The notes: a model not told the origin generated them from the letters alone. 14,501 nucleotides of DNA from Myxococcales bacterium (GCA_018970625.1 JAGWVZ010000038.1:1-14501); one strand, 5' to 3'. Positions 1 to 8,316 are shown, counted from the stretch's first letter. Numbers and translations are program-made.

Positions 1-279
1 GGCATCTTCCTGTCGCTGATCGATCAACTTGAGCGGGCGCCGGCGCAGGACGTCGGCGACGAAGCCGCTCGGGCCGAGTTGATCGCTGCGGCGCGGCGCT
101 TTCTGGACCGGGCGTCCGACCTGTTCCGACTCGAAGAAGAAGGCGTGTACCGTTTCTGGGACGCTGCCGAGTTCGCCCGACTGGCAAGGCTCGCCGGCTT
201 CGAGGGGTGCCGCACCGAGCTGGGCTTTGGGGAGCCGGCTCAGGGCGTCATTCTCGTAGCTCACAAGCCTTCAGCCTGA
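1..279 (+). CDS. C-terminal part of a probable SAM-dependent methyltransferase (5' end outside window)
   Basis: The frame is open from the first base and ends in TGA at 277-279, so only the last 92 residues are visible and the start lies outside the window. The tail has the layout of the end of a class I SAM-dependent methyltransferase: a helix (EFARLARLAGF), a small variable strand, then a hydrophobic last strand in the context GEPAQGVILVAHKP. Many such enzymes end in a similar 'AGF...G.P.q.v..a.kP' pattern. The SAM-binding motifs would lie upstream and cannot be seen, so the substrate is unknown. The next gene begins 37 nt downstream on the same strand, leaving little room for a promoter, so this gene may be co-transcribed with the histidine kinase. 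The family call is tentative and based only on tail similarity. Confidence 0.55.
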   Translation, partial: GIFLSLIDQLERAPAQDVGDEAARAELIAAARRFLDRASDLFRLEEEGVYRFWDAAEFARLARLAGFEGCRTELGFGEPAQGVILVAHKPSA

Positions 280-316
280 GCCATCCGAATCCCGTCCACC
301 ACCCGGTAAGACACAC

Positions 317-2893
317 ATGAGCCCTGAGCGCGAGGAAGGATTCGACGACGATGTGGCACGTAACGTGCCCGTTTCGGTGCGTATCGCAGGTGCGCTGGGC
401 ATTGTGTCGTTTGTCAGCTTTGGTCTGGTCGATCTCGCGGTGGCCGACCACAACATGCTGCCCTGGCTTGTGGTGTCGCGGGCGGTAGTCACCGTGCTGT
501 TGCTGGCGCTGGTGGGCGCGTCGGTCGTGCGACCGCTGCTCGCGTACGCGTCGGCGCTGCTGGTGGGTGCGTTCTTTGTGATCTCGTTCGGCGCCATCCT
601 GGTCACAGTGCTCGTAGGCGGCAGCACAACAGGCTACCACGAGGCGCTGCTGCTTACGTTCTTTGGGTTCGCCCTGCTCCCCACCGCCTGGAGCGGAAGA
701 ACCTATGCGGTGCTCTATGGCACCGTCGTTCTGACCTGGGTGGCGGTCAATCTGGGGCTCCTCAGCGATGAGCCGCTGTACCGGCTGGTGGTGACCTCGT
801 CGATTCTGACGGTGGCGGGCGTGATTGCGACCACGCTGGCTGTGTATTCGCGCGGGCTTCGCGAACGCGACTTCGAGCAACGCAAGACGATCGCCGAAGC
901 CAACGTCCGGCTTTCGGCGCTGGACCGCGCCAAGAGCCGGTTTTTTGCCAACCTGAGCCATGAGTTCCGCACGCCGCTGACGCTCGCGCTGGCGCCTCTG
1001 GAATCGCTCATTGAAGGCACCGACGGGGCGCTGTCCGACCTGCAGATTCGTCACGCGCAGCTGGCTCGACGCTCGGCATTGCGCCTGCTCCGACTGGTGG
1101 ATGACCTGCTGGTGCTGAGTCGTCTCGAGGCCGCCAGCCTACCCGTTCAGCGCTCCACGGTGGAGCTGTCCAGCCATCTGCAGGGGCTGGTCGATGAGTC
1201 CATGCCGCTGGCAGCCAGAAAGGGAATCACGCTGGATTATCAGGCACCTGCACAAGCCGTTCGCGTGGGAGCCGACCCGGATGCGCTCGAACGCATCGTG
1301 CTGAATCTGCTGGCCAACGCGCTGGGCTACACCCGCAGTGGGGGTCAGGTGCGGGTGCTGCTCAACGTCGTCGACGCTCAGGCCGAGCTGCGGATCATCG
1401 ACACCGGCGTCGGTATTCCCGCTGACAAGCTCGAGCTGATCTTTGAGCGTTTTTACCGGGTACAGGATGGTTCCACGGCGCCGCGGGCCGGCACGGGCAT
1501 TGGGTTGTCGCTGGTGCGCGAGTTGGTCGCGCTGCACCAGGGCACGATTCATGCCGAGAGCGTGGTGGGCCATGGCACCACGATGGTGGTGAAGCTGCCA
1601 CTGTTGCCCGACGACGTCACGCCGGAGCCTGCCTTGGGACAGGTAGCTCCGCTGGCCGCGTCGGTCCATTCCCATGCCGGCGGACACGCCCAACCCGGTC
1701 AGTCGCTGGACGACGGTGGTGGCCTGCCCGAGTGGCATGACGCGACCCGTCGTTCGGCAGAATACCGACTCATGGCGATCGCGCTCGCCACCGAGCGCCG
1801 CCGCACACCCCGACCCATGCATGACGACGGCCGTCTGCCGCGGCTGCTCGTCATTGAAGACAATACCGACCTCGTGCGCTTCATCGGCGAGGTGTTGAGC
1901 GCGCACTACTCCGTCATGAGCGCCACCGATGGCGAGTCCGGCGTGCGACTGGCGCAGCAGTTCCTGCCCGACGTGATCATGTGCGACCTGATGATGCCCG
2001 GCATGAGCGGTTTCGACGTGCTCGCACGACTGCGCTCCATCGAAGAGACGTGCCACATTCCCGTGATCGTGCTCAGCGCCCGACAGGACGCCGAAGCCAG
2101 AACGCTCGCCCGGGCACGGGGCGCCGACGCGTTTCTGGGCAAGCCCTTTCAGGTGTCCGAGCTGCTCGCCGCTGTCAGCTCGTTGCTCGATCGCATTGGC
2201 CTGCGCCGCGAACACGCCCGCAAAGAGTCCATCGAGCTGGCGCACGGGGTGGCCTCGGTGCTGGCCCGCACGCTGCGCGAGCATGCCGGCACCCTGCGTC
2301 GCAGTTACCACGCCCTGCAATCCAGCCCGCCCTGCGCGACGGGCTCCGCCGAACTCCATGCACCGATCATGGCTCTGGAGCATCTGGCCGGTCGTCTGGG
2401 ATCGGTAGGAGCCGCCGATAACGAAGCGCCAGTGCTCGTCGAGGCCGACGCTCTGGTGCAGTCGGTTGTACAGGCCTGGAACCGCCCCGACTCGGTTCAG
2501 GTGCGTCTGAGTCTGCGCGCCGAACAGACGCTACCCCTGCGCGCCAGCGCGCTCTCGCTCGCCATCACCGAGCTGCTGGACAACACGCAGCACTTTGCCG
2601 GCCCGCGCGTGCGCGTCCATGTGCAGACGAACCGCACTCCCGGGGGAGAGCTCACGCTGCGTATCGACGACAACGGGCCGGGGCTGCCACCTGACCAGCG
2701 CGAACGTGTCTTTCAGCCGTTCTATACCACTCAACCCGACCGCGCCTCAGGGTTGGGACTGGCCATCGTCCGCGACGTCATTCGAGCGCACGGTGGCTCG
2801 GTGACGTTCACCGATTCACGCACGGGTTCGGGCGCCTCTGTGCTCATCCGACTTCCCCTGGAAACCTCGTCCCCCGAGAAGCCGCATGTCTAG
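317..2893 (+). CDS. Hybrid sensor histidine kinase: six TM, HisKA, HATPase, receiver, second HATPase
   Basis: This 858-residue inner-membrane kinase should autophosphorylate and pass the phosphate to its own receiver. Residues about 19-178 form roughly six hydrophobic segments with no recognisable extracellular sensor domain. A HisKA region follows with H-box NLSHEFRTPL (His215). The first ATPase domain has N-box residues Asn330 and Asn334, D-box DTGVGI (Asp362) and G-box GTGIGLSLV (from 392). After a linker comes a receiver with acidic pair Glu514/Asp515, phospho-acceptor Asp557 (MCDLMMPG) and Lys609 (GKPF). A second ATPase domain closes the protein, with Asn756, DDNGPGLP (Asp785) and GLGLAIV (from 812). 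The helical stretch before it contains IELAHGVAS (His643), which looks like a degenerate second dimerisation/phosphorylation helix without the usual Glu-x-x-x-Pro. The ATG is preceded by a weak GGTAAG at 305-310. The stop overlaps the next gene by 8 nt. The signal sensed is unknown. Confidence 0.93.
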   Translation: MSPEREEGFDDDVARNVPVSVRIAGALGIVSFVSFGLVDLAVADHNMLPWLVVSRAVVTVLLLALVGASVVRPLLAYASALLVGAFFVISFGAILVTVLVGGSTTGYHEALLLTFFGFALLPTAWSGRTYAVLYGTVVLTWVAVNLGLLSDEPLYRLVVTSSILTVAGVIATTLAVYSRGLRERDFEQRKTIAEANVRLSALDRAKSRFFANLSHEFRTPLTLALAPLESLIEGTDGALSDLQIRHAQLARRSALRLLRLVDDLLVLSRLEAASLPVQRSTVELSSHLQGLVDESMPLAARKGITLDYQAPAQAVRVGADPDALERIVLNLLANALGYTRSGGQVRVLLNVVDAQAELRIIDTGVGIPADKLELIFERFYRVQDGSTAPRAGTGIGLSLVRELVALHQGTIHAESVVGHGTTMVVKLPLLPDDVTPEPALGQVAPLAASVHSHAGGHAQPGQSLDDGGGLPEWHDATRRSAEYRLMAIALATERRRTPRPMHDDGRLPRLLVIEDNTDLVRFIGEVLSAHYSVMSATDGESGVRLAQQFLPDVIMCDLMMPGMSGFDVLARLRSIEETCHIPVIVLSARQDAEARTLARARGADAFLGKPFQVSELLAAVSSLLDRIGLRREHARKESIELAHGVASVLARTLREHAGTLRRSYHALQSSPPCATGSAELHAPIMALEHLAGRLGSVGAADNEAPVLVEADALVQSVVQAWNRPDSVQVRLSLRAEQTLPLRASALSLAITELLDNTQHFAGPRVRVHVQTNRTPGGELTLRIDDNGPGLPPDQRERVFQPFYTTQPDRASGLGLAIVRDVIRAHGGSVTFTDSRTGSGASVLIRLPLETSSPEKPHV

Positions 2894-5003
2894 CTGGCCT
2901 GGTCGTCTGCCGTCGCACTCCGATTTCTCCCCAGTCGTCGCCGAACCGACTGTCCCGCAACGCCGGCGACTGATCTCCCGGTTTACCGACCCTGCATTCG
3001 CGATCAGCGCCGCCGATCTGCGACCCGAATCACGTGGGCTGCCCGCCGTTCTCACGGCCAGCGGAGTGCCCTGGTCAGGTCAGTCCTCTTCGCGGCAGGC
3101 TGCCCGGCAGCGCGCTCGCCAGGTACGTGCCCTGCTGGCCGCGGCGTTCGTCCTGTCTGGCGTCGCTGCAGGCGCCTGGCTCGCCGGTGCCCTGACCGCC
3201 ACGCTCGTGCTTGGAACTGCGGTAGCGGTCGCCTTCGCGCTTCGGAGTACCGTGTTTACCGATGCTTTTCGCGCCGTGGTCCTTGGCGAGCAGGACCAGC
3301 TGCTGCACGTGCGCTTTCAGGTGGACGGCACCTTTGTGTGGACCCTCGCGCCTTCTCACGTCGTGCTCTCACCCACCGCCTGCGCGCTGTTGTCGCTTCA
3401 GGGTCAGCAGGACGAGTGCGACTGGCTCAGCTGGATCGAAGGAGCCGACCGCCCCGTGCTGGACGCCGCCGTACAGGACGTGCTGGCAGGGCGGCAGTCG
3501 CAGCTACAGGTGGCCGTTCGATTTGTACGACCGGGCGTTCCACTGCGATGGGTGGAGCTGCGAGCGACCGCCGAACGTGACCGCAGCGGCCGCCCACTGC
3601 GTCTCATCGGCTGGCTGATTGACGCCACCGAACGACAACAAACCGAAGAGCGCCTGCGGCACGAGGCGCTGCATGACGCCCTCACCGGATTACCCAACCG
3701 AACGCGCGCCGTACACCAGCTGTCGCACGCCATGGCCCGACACCGCCACGACCCCTCGTACAACTGGGCTGTATTGTTTCTGGACCTCGACCACTTCAAG
3801 CTCGTGAACGACTCGCAGGGCCATCAGGCTGGCGACCGGCTCCTGCAGGAGCTCGCAGCCCGCCTGACGATCGCACTGGCACATCGCGGCATGGTGGCGC
3901 GCATCAGCGGTGACGAGTTTCTGGTCATTGTACAAGGCACCATGAGCACGCTGGAGGTGCGTACACTCGCCATGCAGTTGGTCAGCAGCATTCAGCATGG
4001 CCTGGAGTCGCCTCTGACGATTGAAGGTCGCGAATGGGACGCCCGGGTGTCGATTGGCGTTGTGGTGGGCGAAGCGCGATACCGCGCTCCCGAAGAGGTG
4101 CTGCGCGACGCCGACACCGCCATGTATGCCGCCAAGGAGCAGGGACGAGGCGGTGCACGGCTATTCGACCAGAGCATGCACGACCGGGTGCTGCGCCGGC
4201 TCGACACCGAGCGCAACCTGCGCGATGCCGTCACGAACGACTGGTTTGTGCTCGAGTATCAACCCGTGCTCGACACCTCGTCTGGCGCTCTGCTGGGCCT
4301 CGAGGCGCTCGTGCGCATGCGGCACCCCACACGCGGCATGTTGGGGCCCGGAGAGTTCATTGAGGTCGCCGAAGAGACCGGCATCATTGTGCCCGTCACG
4401 CAATGGGTGGTGCGCACCGCGTGTCAGGACCTGGCCATGCTGCAACAGTGCCACCCCGATTACGCCCGGCTCTGGGTGAACGTCAACGCATCGGGGCGCT
4501 GCTTTGAACAGCGCGACTTTGTGGAACAGGTGATGTCGGCCATCGCCGACGCCGGCATTGCCACCGAGACCCTGCGGGTGGAGATCACCGAGACGGTGCT
4601 GGTGCAGGGAGCCGAGCAGACCGCACAGACGATGCGCGAGCTCACCGAGCGAGGGGTTGCGCTGATTCTGGACGACTTTGGCACGGGCTACAGCTCGCTG
4701 TCGTACCTGCACCGGTTCCCGTTGAAAGGCCTGAAGATCGACCGCTCTTTCGTGTCGCGCCTGCATGAGGAATCGAGTCGGCAGCTGGTGGCGACCATGA
4801 TCACACTCGCCACGCACCTGCGGCTGGTGGTGACCGCCGAGGGCATCGAGACCGAGCTGCAGCTGCGCGAGCTTCAAGACCTGAAGTGTTCGCAGGTGCA
4901 GGGGTACGCGCTGGGCCGCCCGGTCGCGCTGCGCGAAATCGTGAGCCGGTTCCCGGGGCGCCGATCCGCCGAGCTGGATGCGCGCTTCTTTCTGCCGAAG
5001 TAG
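2886..5003 (+). CDS. Membrane PAS-GGDEF-EAL protein (cyclic-di-GMP turnover)
   Basis: A 705-residue cyclic-di-GMP enzyme. A hydrophilic N-terminus of about 78 residues is followed by two hydrophobic segments (about 81-124), a PAS-like domain with PAC end (about 139-253, ending WLIDATERQQ), a GGDEF domain (about 257-420) and an EAL domain (about 437-690). In the cyclase domain the signature reads SGDEF (341-345), while DLDHFK, ND..GH..GD and DADTAMYAAK are preserved. The place of the inhibitory RxxD site reads AHRG, so allosteric product inhibition looks absent. The phosphodiesterase residues are all present: Glu473 of EAL, Asn534, Glu569, Asp596-Asp597 (DDFGTG), Lys617, Glu652 and Gln672. Phosphodiesterase activity is therefore expected; cyclase activity depends on tolerance of the Ser. 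The ATG lies inside the end of the kinase gene (ATGTCTAG), implying translational coupling and a shared pathway. The gene ends in TAG. Confidence 0.94.
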   Translation: MSSWPGRLPSHSDFSPVVAEPTVPQRRRLISRFTDPAFAISAADLRPESRGLPAVLTASGVPWSGQSSSRQAARQRARQVRALLAAAFVLSGVAAGAWLAGALTATLVLGTAVAVAFALRSTVFTDAFRAVVLGEQDQLLHVRFQVDGTFVWTLAPSHVVLSPTACALLSLQGQQDECDWLSWIEGADRPVLDAAVQDVLAGRQSQLQVAVRFVRPGVPLRWVELRATAERDRSGRPLRLIGWLIDATERQQTEERLRHEALHDALTGLPNRTRAVHQLSHAMARHRHDPSYNWAVLFLDLDHFKLVNDSQGHQAGDRLLQELAARLTIALAHRGMVARISGDEFLVIVQGTMSTLEVRTLAMQLVSSIQHGLESPLTIEGREWDARVSIGVVVGEARYRAPEEVLRDADTAMYAAKEQGRGGARLFDQSMHDRVLRRLDTERNLRDAVTNDWFVLEYQPVLDTSSGALLGLEALVRMRHPTRGMLGPGEFIEVAEETGIIVPVTQWVVRTACQDLAMLQQCHPDYARLWVNVNASGRCFEQRDFVEQVMSAIADAGIATETLRVEITETVLVQGAEQTAQTMRELTERGVALILDDFGTGYSSLSYLHRFPLKGLKIDRSFVSRLHEESSRQLVATMITLATHLRLVVTAEGIETELQLRELQDLKCSQVQGYALGRPVALREIVSRFPGRRSAELDARFFLPK

Positions 5004-5065
5004 CCTGTGCCGTTCTGCCGTGGCGGGCGCCTTCAGAGCGGCTCGACCACGCGTCGGCTGACCAG
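5004..5065. other. Convergent intergenic gap
   Basis: A 62-nt gap separates the stop of the GGDEF/EAL gene (+) from the stop of the lipoprotein gene (-). I see no GC-rich stem followed by a T-run on either strand, so transcription termination here is either Rho-dependent or beyond what can be recognised by eye. Confidence 0.5.
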
Positions 5066-7267
5066 CTACTCGGCGAGCGCGGCCTGCAGCGCCGCGCGCA
5101 CGCTGGGGTCGGCGGCGAGCACATACACGGCGCCAGGCCGCTCCTGCGACAGCTCTACGCCCTGCAGGCGAACGACGCGTCCCTCGGGTGTCGCCGACCA
5201 CGCCGCGTCCACAATGCGCCCGTCGAGCGTAATCTCAAAGGCTTCGGCAAACGCCAGATCGGTGGGCACCGTGACGTCGACCGCGACACGTTGGGGCGCC
5301 AGCGCCCAGTGCGGAACATCAAACGGCGGAAAAAGCGACAGAATGCACAGGTCGTCCGTGGGCGCGAAGGTATGCGCCAGATTGATCACCGGCACGATGA
5401 TCGCCTCGCGCGAGCGAATGGCCTCGACGATCACGTCACCGGTCGAGGTCGCCATGCCGGTGGGGTCGCCTTCGCGCGCCAGGCGCCGCAGCACCCGAAA
5501 CAGGCGGTTGGCGTCGGTCATGGCCTGCCACGACTCCGGCACGGCGTCGGCCTCGCTCAGCTCGCTCTGAAACCACATGAGCCCCTTGCCGCCCGCCGCC
5601 AGCACCGAGAGCGCCTGTACCCACACCTCACCCGGATCGGGCTGCCGACGAATCACCGTGTCGCCGCTCTGCCGGTTCCAGCCGCTGTGCAGCCCCTGCG
5701 CGTACAGCCAGGTCGGCAGCGGCATGTGGTTCTGTCGCGTATTGCGCAGGTAATCGTAGGCGCCGCGCAGCGGCGGATGCTGTGGATCAAACGTAATGTG
5801 GGGTGCACACGCCGCCACATACAAGTCCATGCCCTGAATATCGGTCATGCCGGCGAACGCGCCCACGTGGCCATTGGTCTTGCCGCCGTTGTACACCGGC
5901 AGGTCGGGGTACATGGACCACAGACGCCGAGCGTCCCGCGCCTTCTCTTCGGGCGCCGGCGTGCCATCGTCCAGCAGCAGCTCGCCGTCGCTCTCGTCGC
6001 CGGTCAGGAAGCCGGCCACACGCGACGTGTCGGTGATCGCCGTCTCTGGGTTGCGCCGGCTCAGAAAATCATCGCCCACCAGCGCGTACACCGGTTCGGG
6101 CAGCGACGGCAGCACGCGGTTCACCACCTCGGCCGTACGCAGACCGCAGTCGGCACCGCCGTCTCCCCAGTACCAGTATATGGTGTCTATGCCGGCGGCC
6201 AGGTGGCGCTCAAACGCCGCGGTGCCACCCTCGCCGTCGGGAAGCGCGCAATCATTGCGTTTGGGCCACGCCTCGATCGGAAAAAACGGCCGAATCGTGC
6301 GCCCCACACCCACTGCCGGCACGCCTTCATCGAACTCGGCGACCACCGTCCACGCGCTGCCCAGCGCGGGCGGTTCGCACAGCGCCACTTCGAGCAGCGC
6401 CGACTGACCCGGCCGCACCACGCGGTCGCCACACACGACGTCGGCAGCGATCATATCGTCGCCGTTCACCCACAGGCGCTCGACGGTCACCGGGCGCTCG
6501 CCGCGGTTGTGCAGGTGCACCAGCAGGCCGGTGCGATCGTCGGTCGTGGTCACCCACGTCAGCGGCACATCGGTAATGGCCACCGGGAACGTGTCATCGA
6601 GTGCAGCGCCATCGGCCGTCAGCACCTCGACCCGCCCTTCGCTCACACGGTCCCAGCGCGCCTCCCGGCTGTGAAACGCCACCCACACCGGCTCGCCCTC
6701 GACCACCGGATCAGGCCACACATGGTACCAGTCGATCTGCGGCGACGGCGCAGCCAGCAGCGTACTCACGCTCACGCCGTCGATTCGCACGTCGGTGACG
6801 GCGCCCGAGCGTGTGGCCGTGCCCGCAATGTGCATACGCCCGCCATTGACCGGGTACGCCGTGTACTCGTTGTACACGCTGTCCAGAAAGTACTCGTCCT
6901 TTCGGTACGACGCGAACGTGGCGCTCGTACGCACGCGGTCGCCACACACATCGTCCGACCGCTCACACACCACCTCGGCCGCCAGCGTACCAAAGACGGG
7001 GGGCGGCTCAGGCGTCACGTCGGGCGCAACATCGGCCACGACATCCACCGCGGCATCTTCGCCCACTTCCTCGACCGACGCGTCCACCCCGGTGTCGGGC
7101 GACACATCCGGCGCAATGTCGTTCAGGGCGTCCTGCGGCTCGACATCTGCGTCCGGTTCAGGCTCGGGCCCGGTATCCGGCGTCGCGGCGTCGGCCTCGG
7201 CGTCGCTGCTTCCGTCCTGCGCGGGCTCGCCCGGGGCGGCCCCATTGTCGTCACCACAGGCCACCAC
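5066..7267 (-). CDS. Exported Asp-rich-linker protein with glycoside-hydrolase-like region, probable lipoprotein
   Basis: The open frame gives 733 residues from a GTG at 7267. It begins right at a lipobox (VVAC, Cys4) and so lacks most of a signal peptide; the missing part lies upstream in another frame (see 7268-7322). After Cys4 comes a linker of about 85 residues rich in Asp, Ala, Pro and Glu, then beta-rich segments (about 93-330) with several Cys, then a region from about 335 that reads like a TIM-barrel hydrolase: HLAAGIDTIYWYWGDGG, GFLTGDESDGE (acidic candidates Asp424, Glu425), MYPDLPVYNGG, MDLYVAACAPH, and a WFQSE near the barrel end. The C-terminal ~100 residues resemble the beta-sandwich that often follows such barrels. 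I cannot place it in a numbered glycoside hydrolase family; a non-catalytic carbohydrate-binding role is possible. It converges on the GGDEF/EAL gene. The coding assignment is strong, the function weak. Confidence 0.8.
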   Translation of the reverse strand: MVACGDDNGAAPGEPAQDGSSDAEADAATPDTGPEPEPDADVEPQDALNDIAPDVSPDTGVDASVEEVGEDAAVDVVADVAPDVTPEPPPVFGTLAAEVVCERSDDVCGDRVRTSATFASYRKDEYFLDSVYNEYTAYPVNGGRMHIAGTATRSGAVTDVRIDGVSVSTLLAAPSPQIDWYHVWPDPVVEGEPVWVAFHSREARWDRVSEGRVEVLTADGAALDDTFPVAITDVPLTWVTTTDDRTGLLVHLHNRGERPVTVERLWVNGDDMIAADVVCGDRVVRPGQSALLEVALCEPPALGSAWTVVAEFDEGVPAVGVGRTIRPFFPIEAWPKRNDCALPDGEGGTAAFERHLAAGIDTIYWYWGDGGADCGLRTAEVVNRVLPSLPEPVYALVGDDFLSRRNPETAITDTSRVAGFLTGDESDGELLLDDGTPAPEEKARDARRLWSMYPDLPVYNGGKTNGHVGAFAGMTDIQGMDLYVAACAPHITFDPQHPPLRGAYDYLRNTRQNHMPLPTWLYAQGLHSGWNRQSGDTVIRRQPDPGEVWVQALSVLAAGGKGLMWFQSELSEADAVPESWQAMTDANRLFRVLRRLAREGDPTGMATSTGDVIVEAIRSREAIIVPVINLAHTFAPTDDLCILSLFPPFDVPHWALAPQRVAVDVTVPTDLAFAEAFEITLDGRIVDAAWSATPEGRVVRLQGVELSQERPGAVYVLAADPSVRAALQAALAE

Positions 7268-7322
7268 GCTGCCACCCAGCAGCGCAAAGACACATCACAA
7301 AACGAGCGTATATCGCAGGCAT
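7268..7322 (-). other. Out-of-frame start of the lipoprotein signal peptide
   Basis: Reading upstream of the GTG at 7267 in the same frame gives a hydrophobic stretch CVFALLGGSVVAC, which then meets TGA at 7297-7295. In the neighbouring frame an ATG at 7322-7320, preceded by GAGG (complement of 7326-7329, only 3 nt before the ATG), encodes MPAIYARFV. Joining the two with a one-base skip near 7294 would give a normal lipoprotein signal peptide with an Arg-containing n-region, a hydrophobic core and a VVAC lipobox. This looks like a one-base frameshift or a base-calling error at the 5' end of an otherwise intact gene. True absence of a signal peptide is the alternative. Confidence 0.55.
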
Positions 7323-7696
7323 TTTCCTCGGAAGGGTGATGACGGGGTGCACGCGGAGCCAGATGGATCGCTTTGCTGAATGGGCACGCGCTGCAAACAT
7401 GGCACGATCGTTCCAGACAGGCCCGGGTGTCAAGCGCTGGCCAACACGCGCGCGCCGGGCCAGGTTTTGCAACCGGCGCCGACCGTGGGCCGGGTCAGGG
7501 GCGTACGAAGATCGCCCAAACGGTGCACCGCCCGGGGGCGTACCGCCGCCCTGCCTGCAGCGTTGCCATTTTGCTCGACACCGCGGGTGGAGCGTGGTGT
7601 CTGCGCGGGCGAAGGGTTGCCTGCGTGGGCCGTCGTCGGGCGGCGTGACGGGTTCCCCGGTTCTGGCGAATGGTTGTGGAGCTCTGGAGTAAGGCC
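7323..7696. other. Divergent intergenic region between lipoprotein and cupin genes
   Basis: These 374 nt must carry the promoters of the lipoprotein gene (-) and the cupin gene (+). I see no convincing -35/-10 pair on either strand. Apart from a 10-nt perfect palindrome, CGGTGCACCG at 7521-7530, nothing recognisable stands out. Short open frames here are on both strands, overlap each other and lack a good ribosome site, so I do not call genes in it. Confidence 0.5.
7686..7689 (+). promoter_or_regulatory. Ribosome binding site of the cupin gene
   Basis: GGAG sits 7 nt before the ATG at 7697. It decides the start: the in-frame ATG at 7670 would add nine residues but has no comparable site. Confidence 0.6.
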
Positions 7697-8215
7697 ATGT
7701 CCAACGATGCTGTGTCTGTGAACGAAGCGACCCTGCGGCTGGTGCAGGTGGCGGCCGCCCGGAGGGCGCTCGGCGAAGAGGTGCCCGCAGAGGCCTGGAC
7801 GGTGGACGCGCTGACCGCCGGGGAGTCGATGTATGCGAACCACAACGAGCGGCTGAATATCGCCTTTACCGTGGATCGGTTGGCGTTTCCCGAGCTGCAG
7901 ACGATGGACCCGCGCGTGGTTCGGATTCCGCCAGGTCGCAACAACGAGCTACACCGGCACGCCCACGAGTCGCTTTTTGTGGTGCTGCAGGGCGAAGGCG
8001 AGGTGCGGGTGGGCGACGCCTGGCTAACGATTCGCACCGGGAGCGTCGCGTTTGTGCCGCGCTGGATTTTTCATCAGAGCCGAAACACGTCCGAGACCAC
8101 CGAGCTCGTGATTCTGGCCATTACCGACTTCGGCTTCACCTCGGCGGTGCTGGGTGATTACGACCGTCGCACGCGGCTGACGCAGAGCGGCGACGACGCG
8201 ACGGGCAACGGGTAG
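7697..8215 (+). CDS. Single-domain cupin protein
   Basis: A cytoplasmic protein of 172 residues with one cupin beta-barrel in its C-terminal half and no signal peptide. Cupin motif 1 is seen at GRNNELHRHAHES (His86, His88, His90, Glu91) followed by VVLQGEGEV. Motif 2 is GSVAFVPRWIFHQSRN, with His126 and Asn130. These residues form the usual 2-His/3-His plus Glu metal site, so a metal ion (Fe, Mn, Ni or Zn) is expected. The N-terminal ~60 residues are helical and not part of the cupin core, and the protein ends in a conserved-looking FGFTSAVLGDYDRRTRL. Cupins include dioxygenases, isomerases and sensors, and nothing here selects among them. The gene stands alone: divergent from the lipoprotein upstream and convergent with the phosphoesterase gene downstream. 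An alternative upstream ATG at 7670 gives 181 residues. Confidence 0.85.
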   Translation: MSNDAVSVNEATLRLVQVAAARRALGEEVPAEAWTVDALTAGESMYANHNERLNIAFTVDRLAFPELQTMDPRVVRIPPGRNNELHRHAHESLFVVLQGEGEVRVGDAWLTIRTGSVAFVPRWIFHQSRNTSETTELVILAITDFGFTSAVLGDYDRRTRLTQSGDDATGNG

Positions 8216-8316
8216 TCGACGTGCGGGGGTACGGTGACCTGACGAAGGCTTTCGCGCTGGCGTGCGGGTGAATATTTTGCCATCTGCCGCAGCGTGACTG
8301 GTGGCGGGTTAACCGA
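8216..8316. other. Convergent intergenic gap
   Basis: This 101-nt gap lies between the stops of the cupin gene (+) and the phosphoesterase gene (-). It has a short AT-rich patch (AATATTTTG near 8271), but I find no stem-loop with a T-tract on either strand. Confidence 0.5.

Noticed and set aside
1139..2383. 414-codon open frame on the - strand, and others at 248-1054 and 4161-5201
   Set aside because: Antisense to the histidine kinase and GGDEF/EAL genes, which have intact catalytic motifs; no ribosome site or domain seen.
4886..7339. 817-codon open frame on the + strand
   Set aside because: It lies antisense to the lipoprotein gene, is full of Arg, His and Gln, and shows no domain; in GC-rich DNA a real gene commonly leaves such open frames on the other strand.
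7521..7530. 10-nt palindrome CGGTGCACCG before the cupin gene as an operator
   Set aside because: A single short palindrome in GC-rich DNA is expected by chance, and no regulator gene is next to it.
7336..7721. Small genes between the lipoprotein and cupin genes
   Set aside because: Several overlapping frames on both strands, none with a good ribosome site or family pattern.
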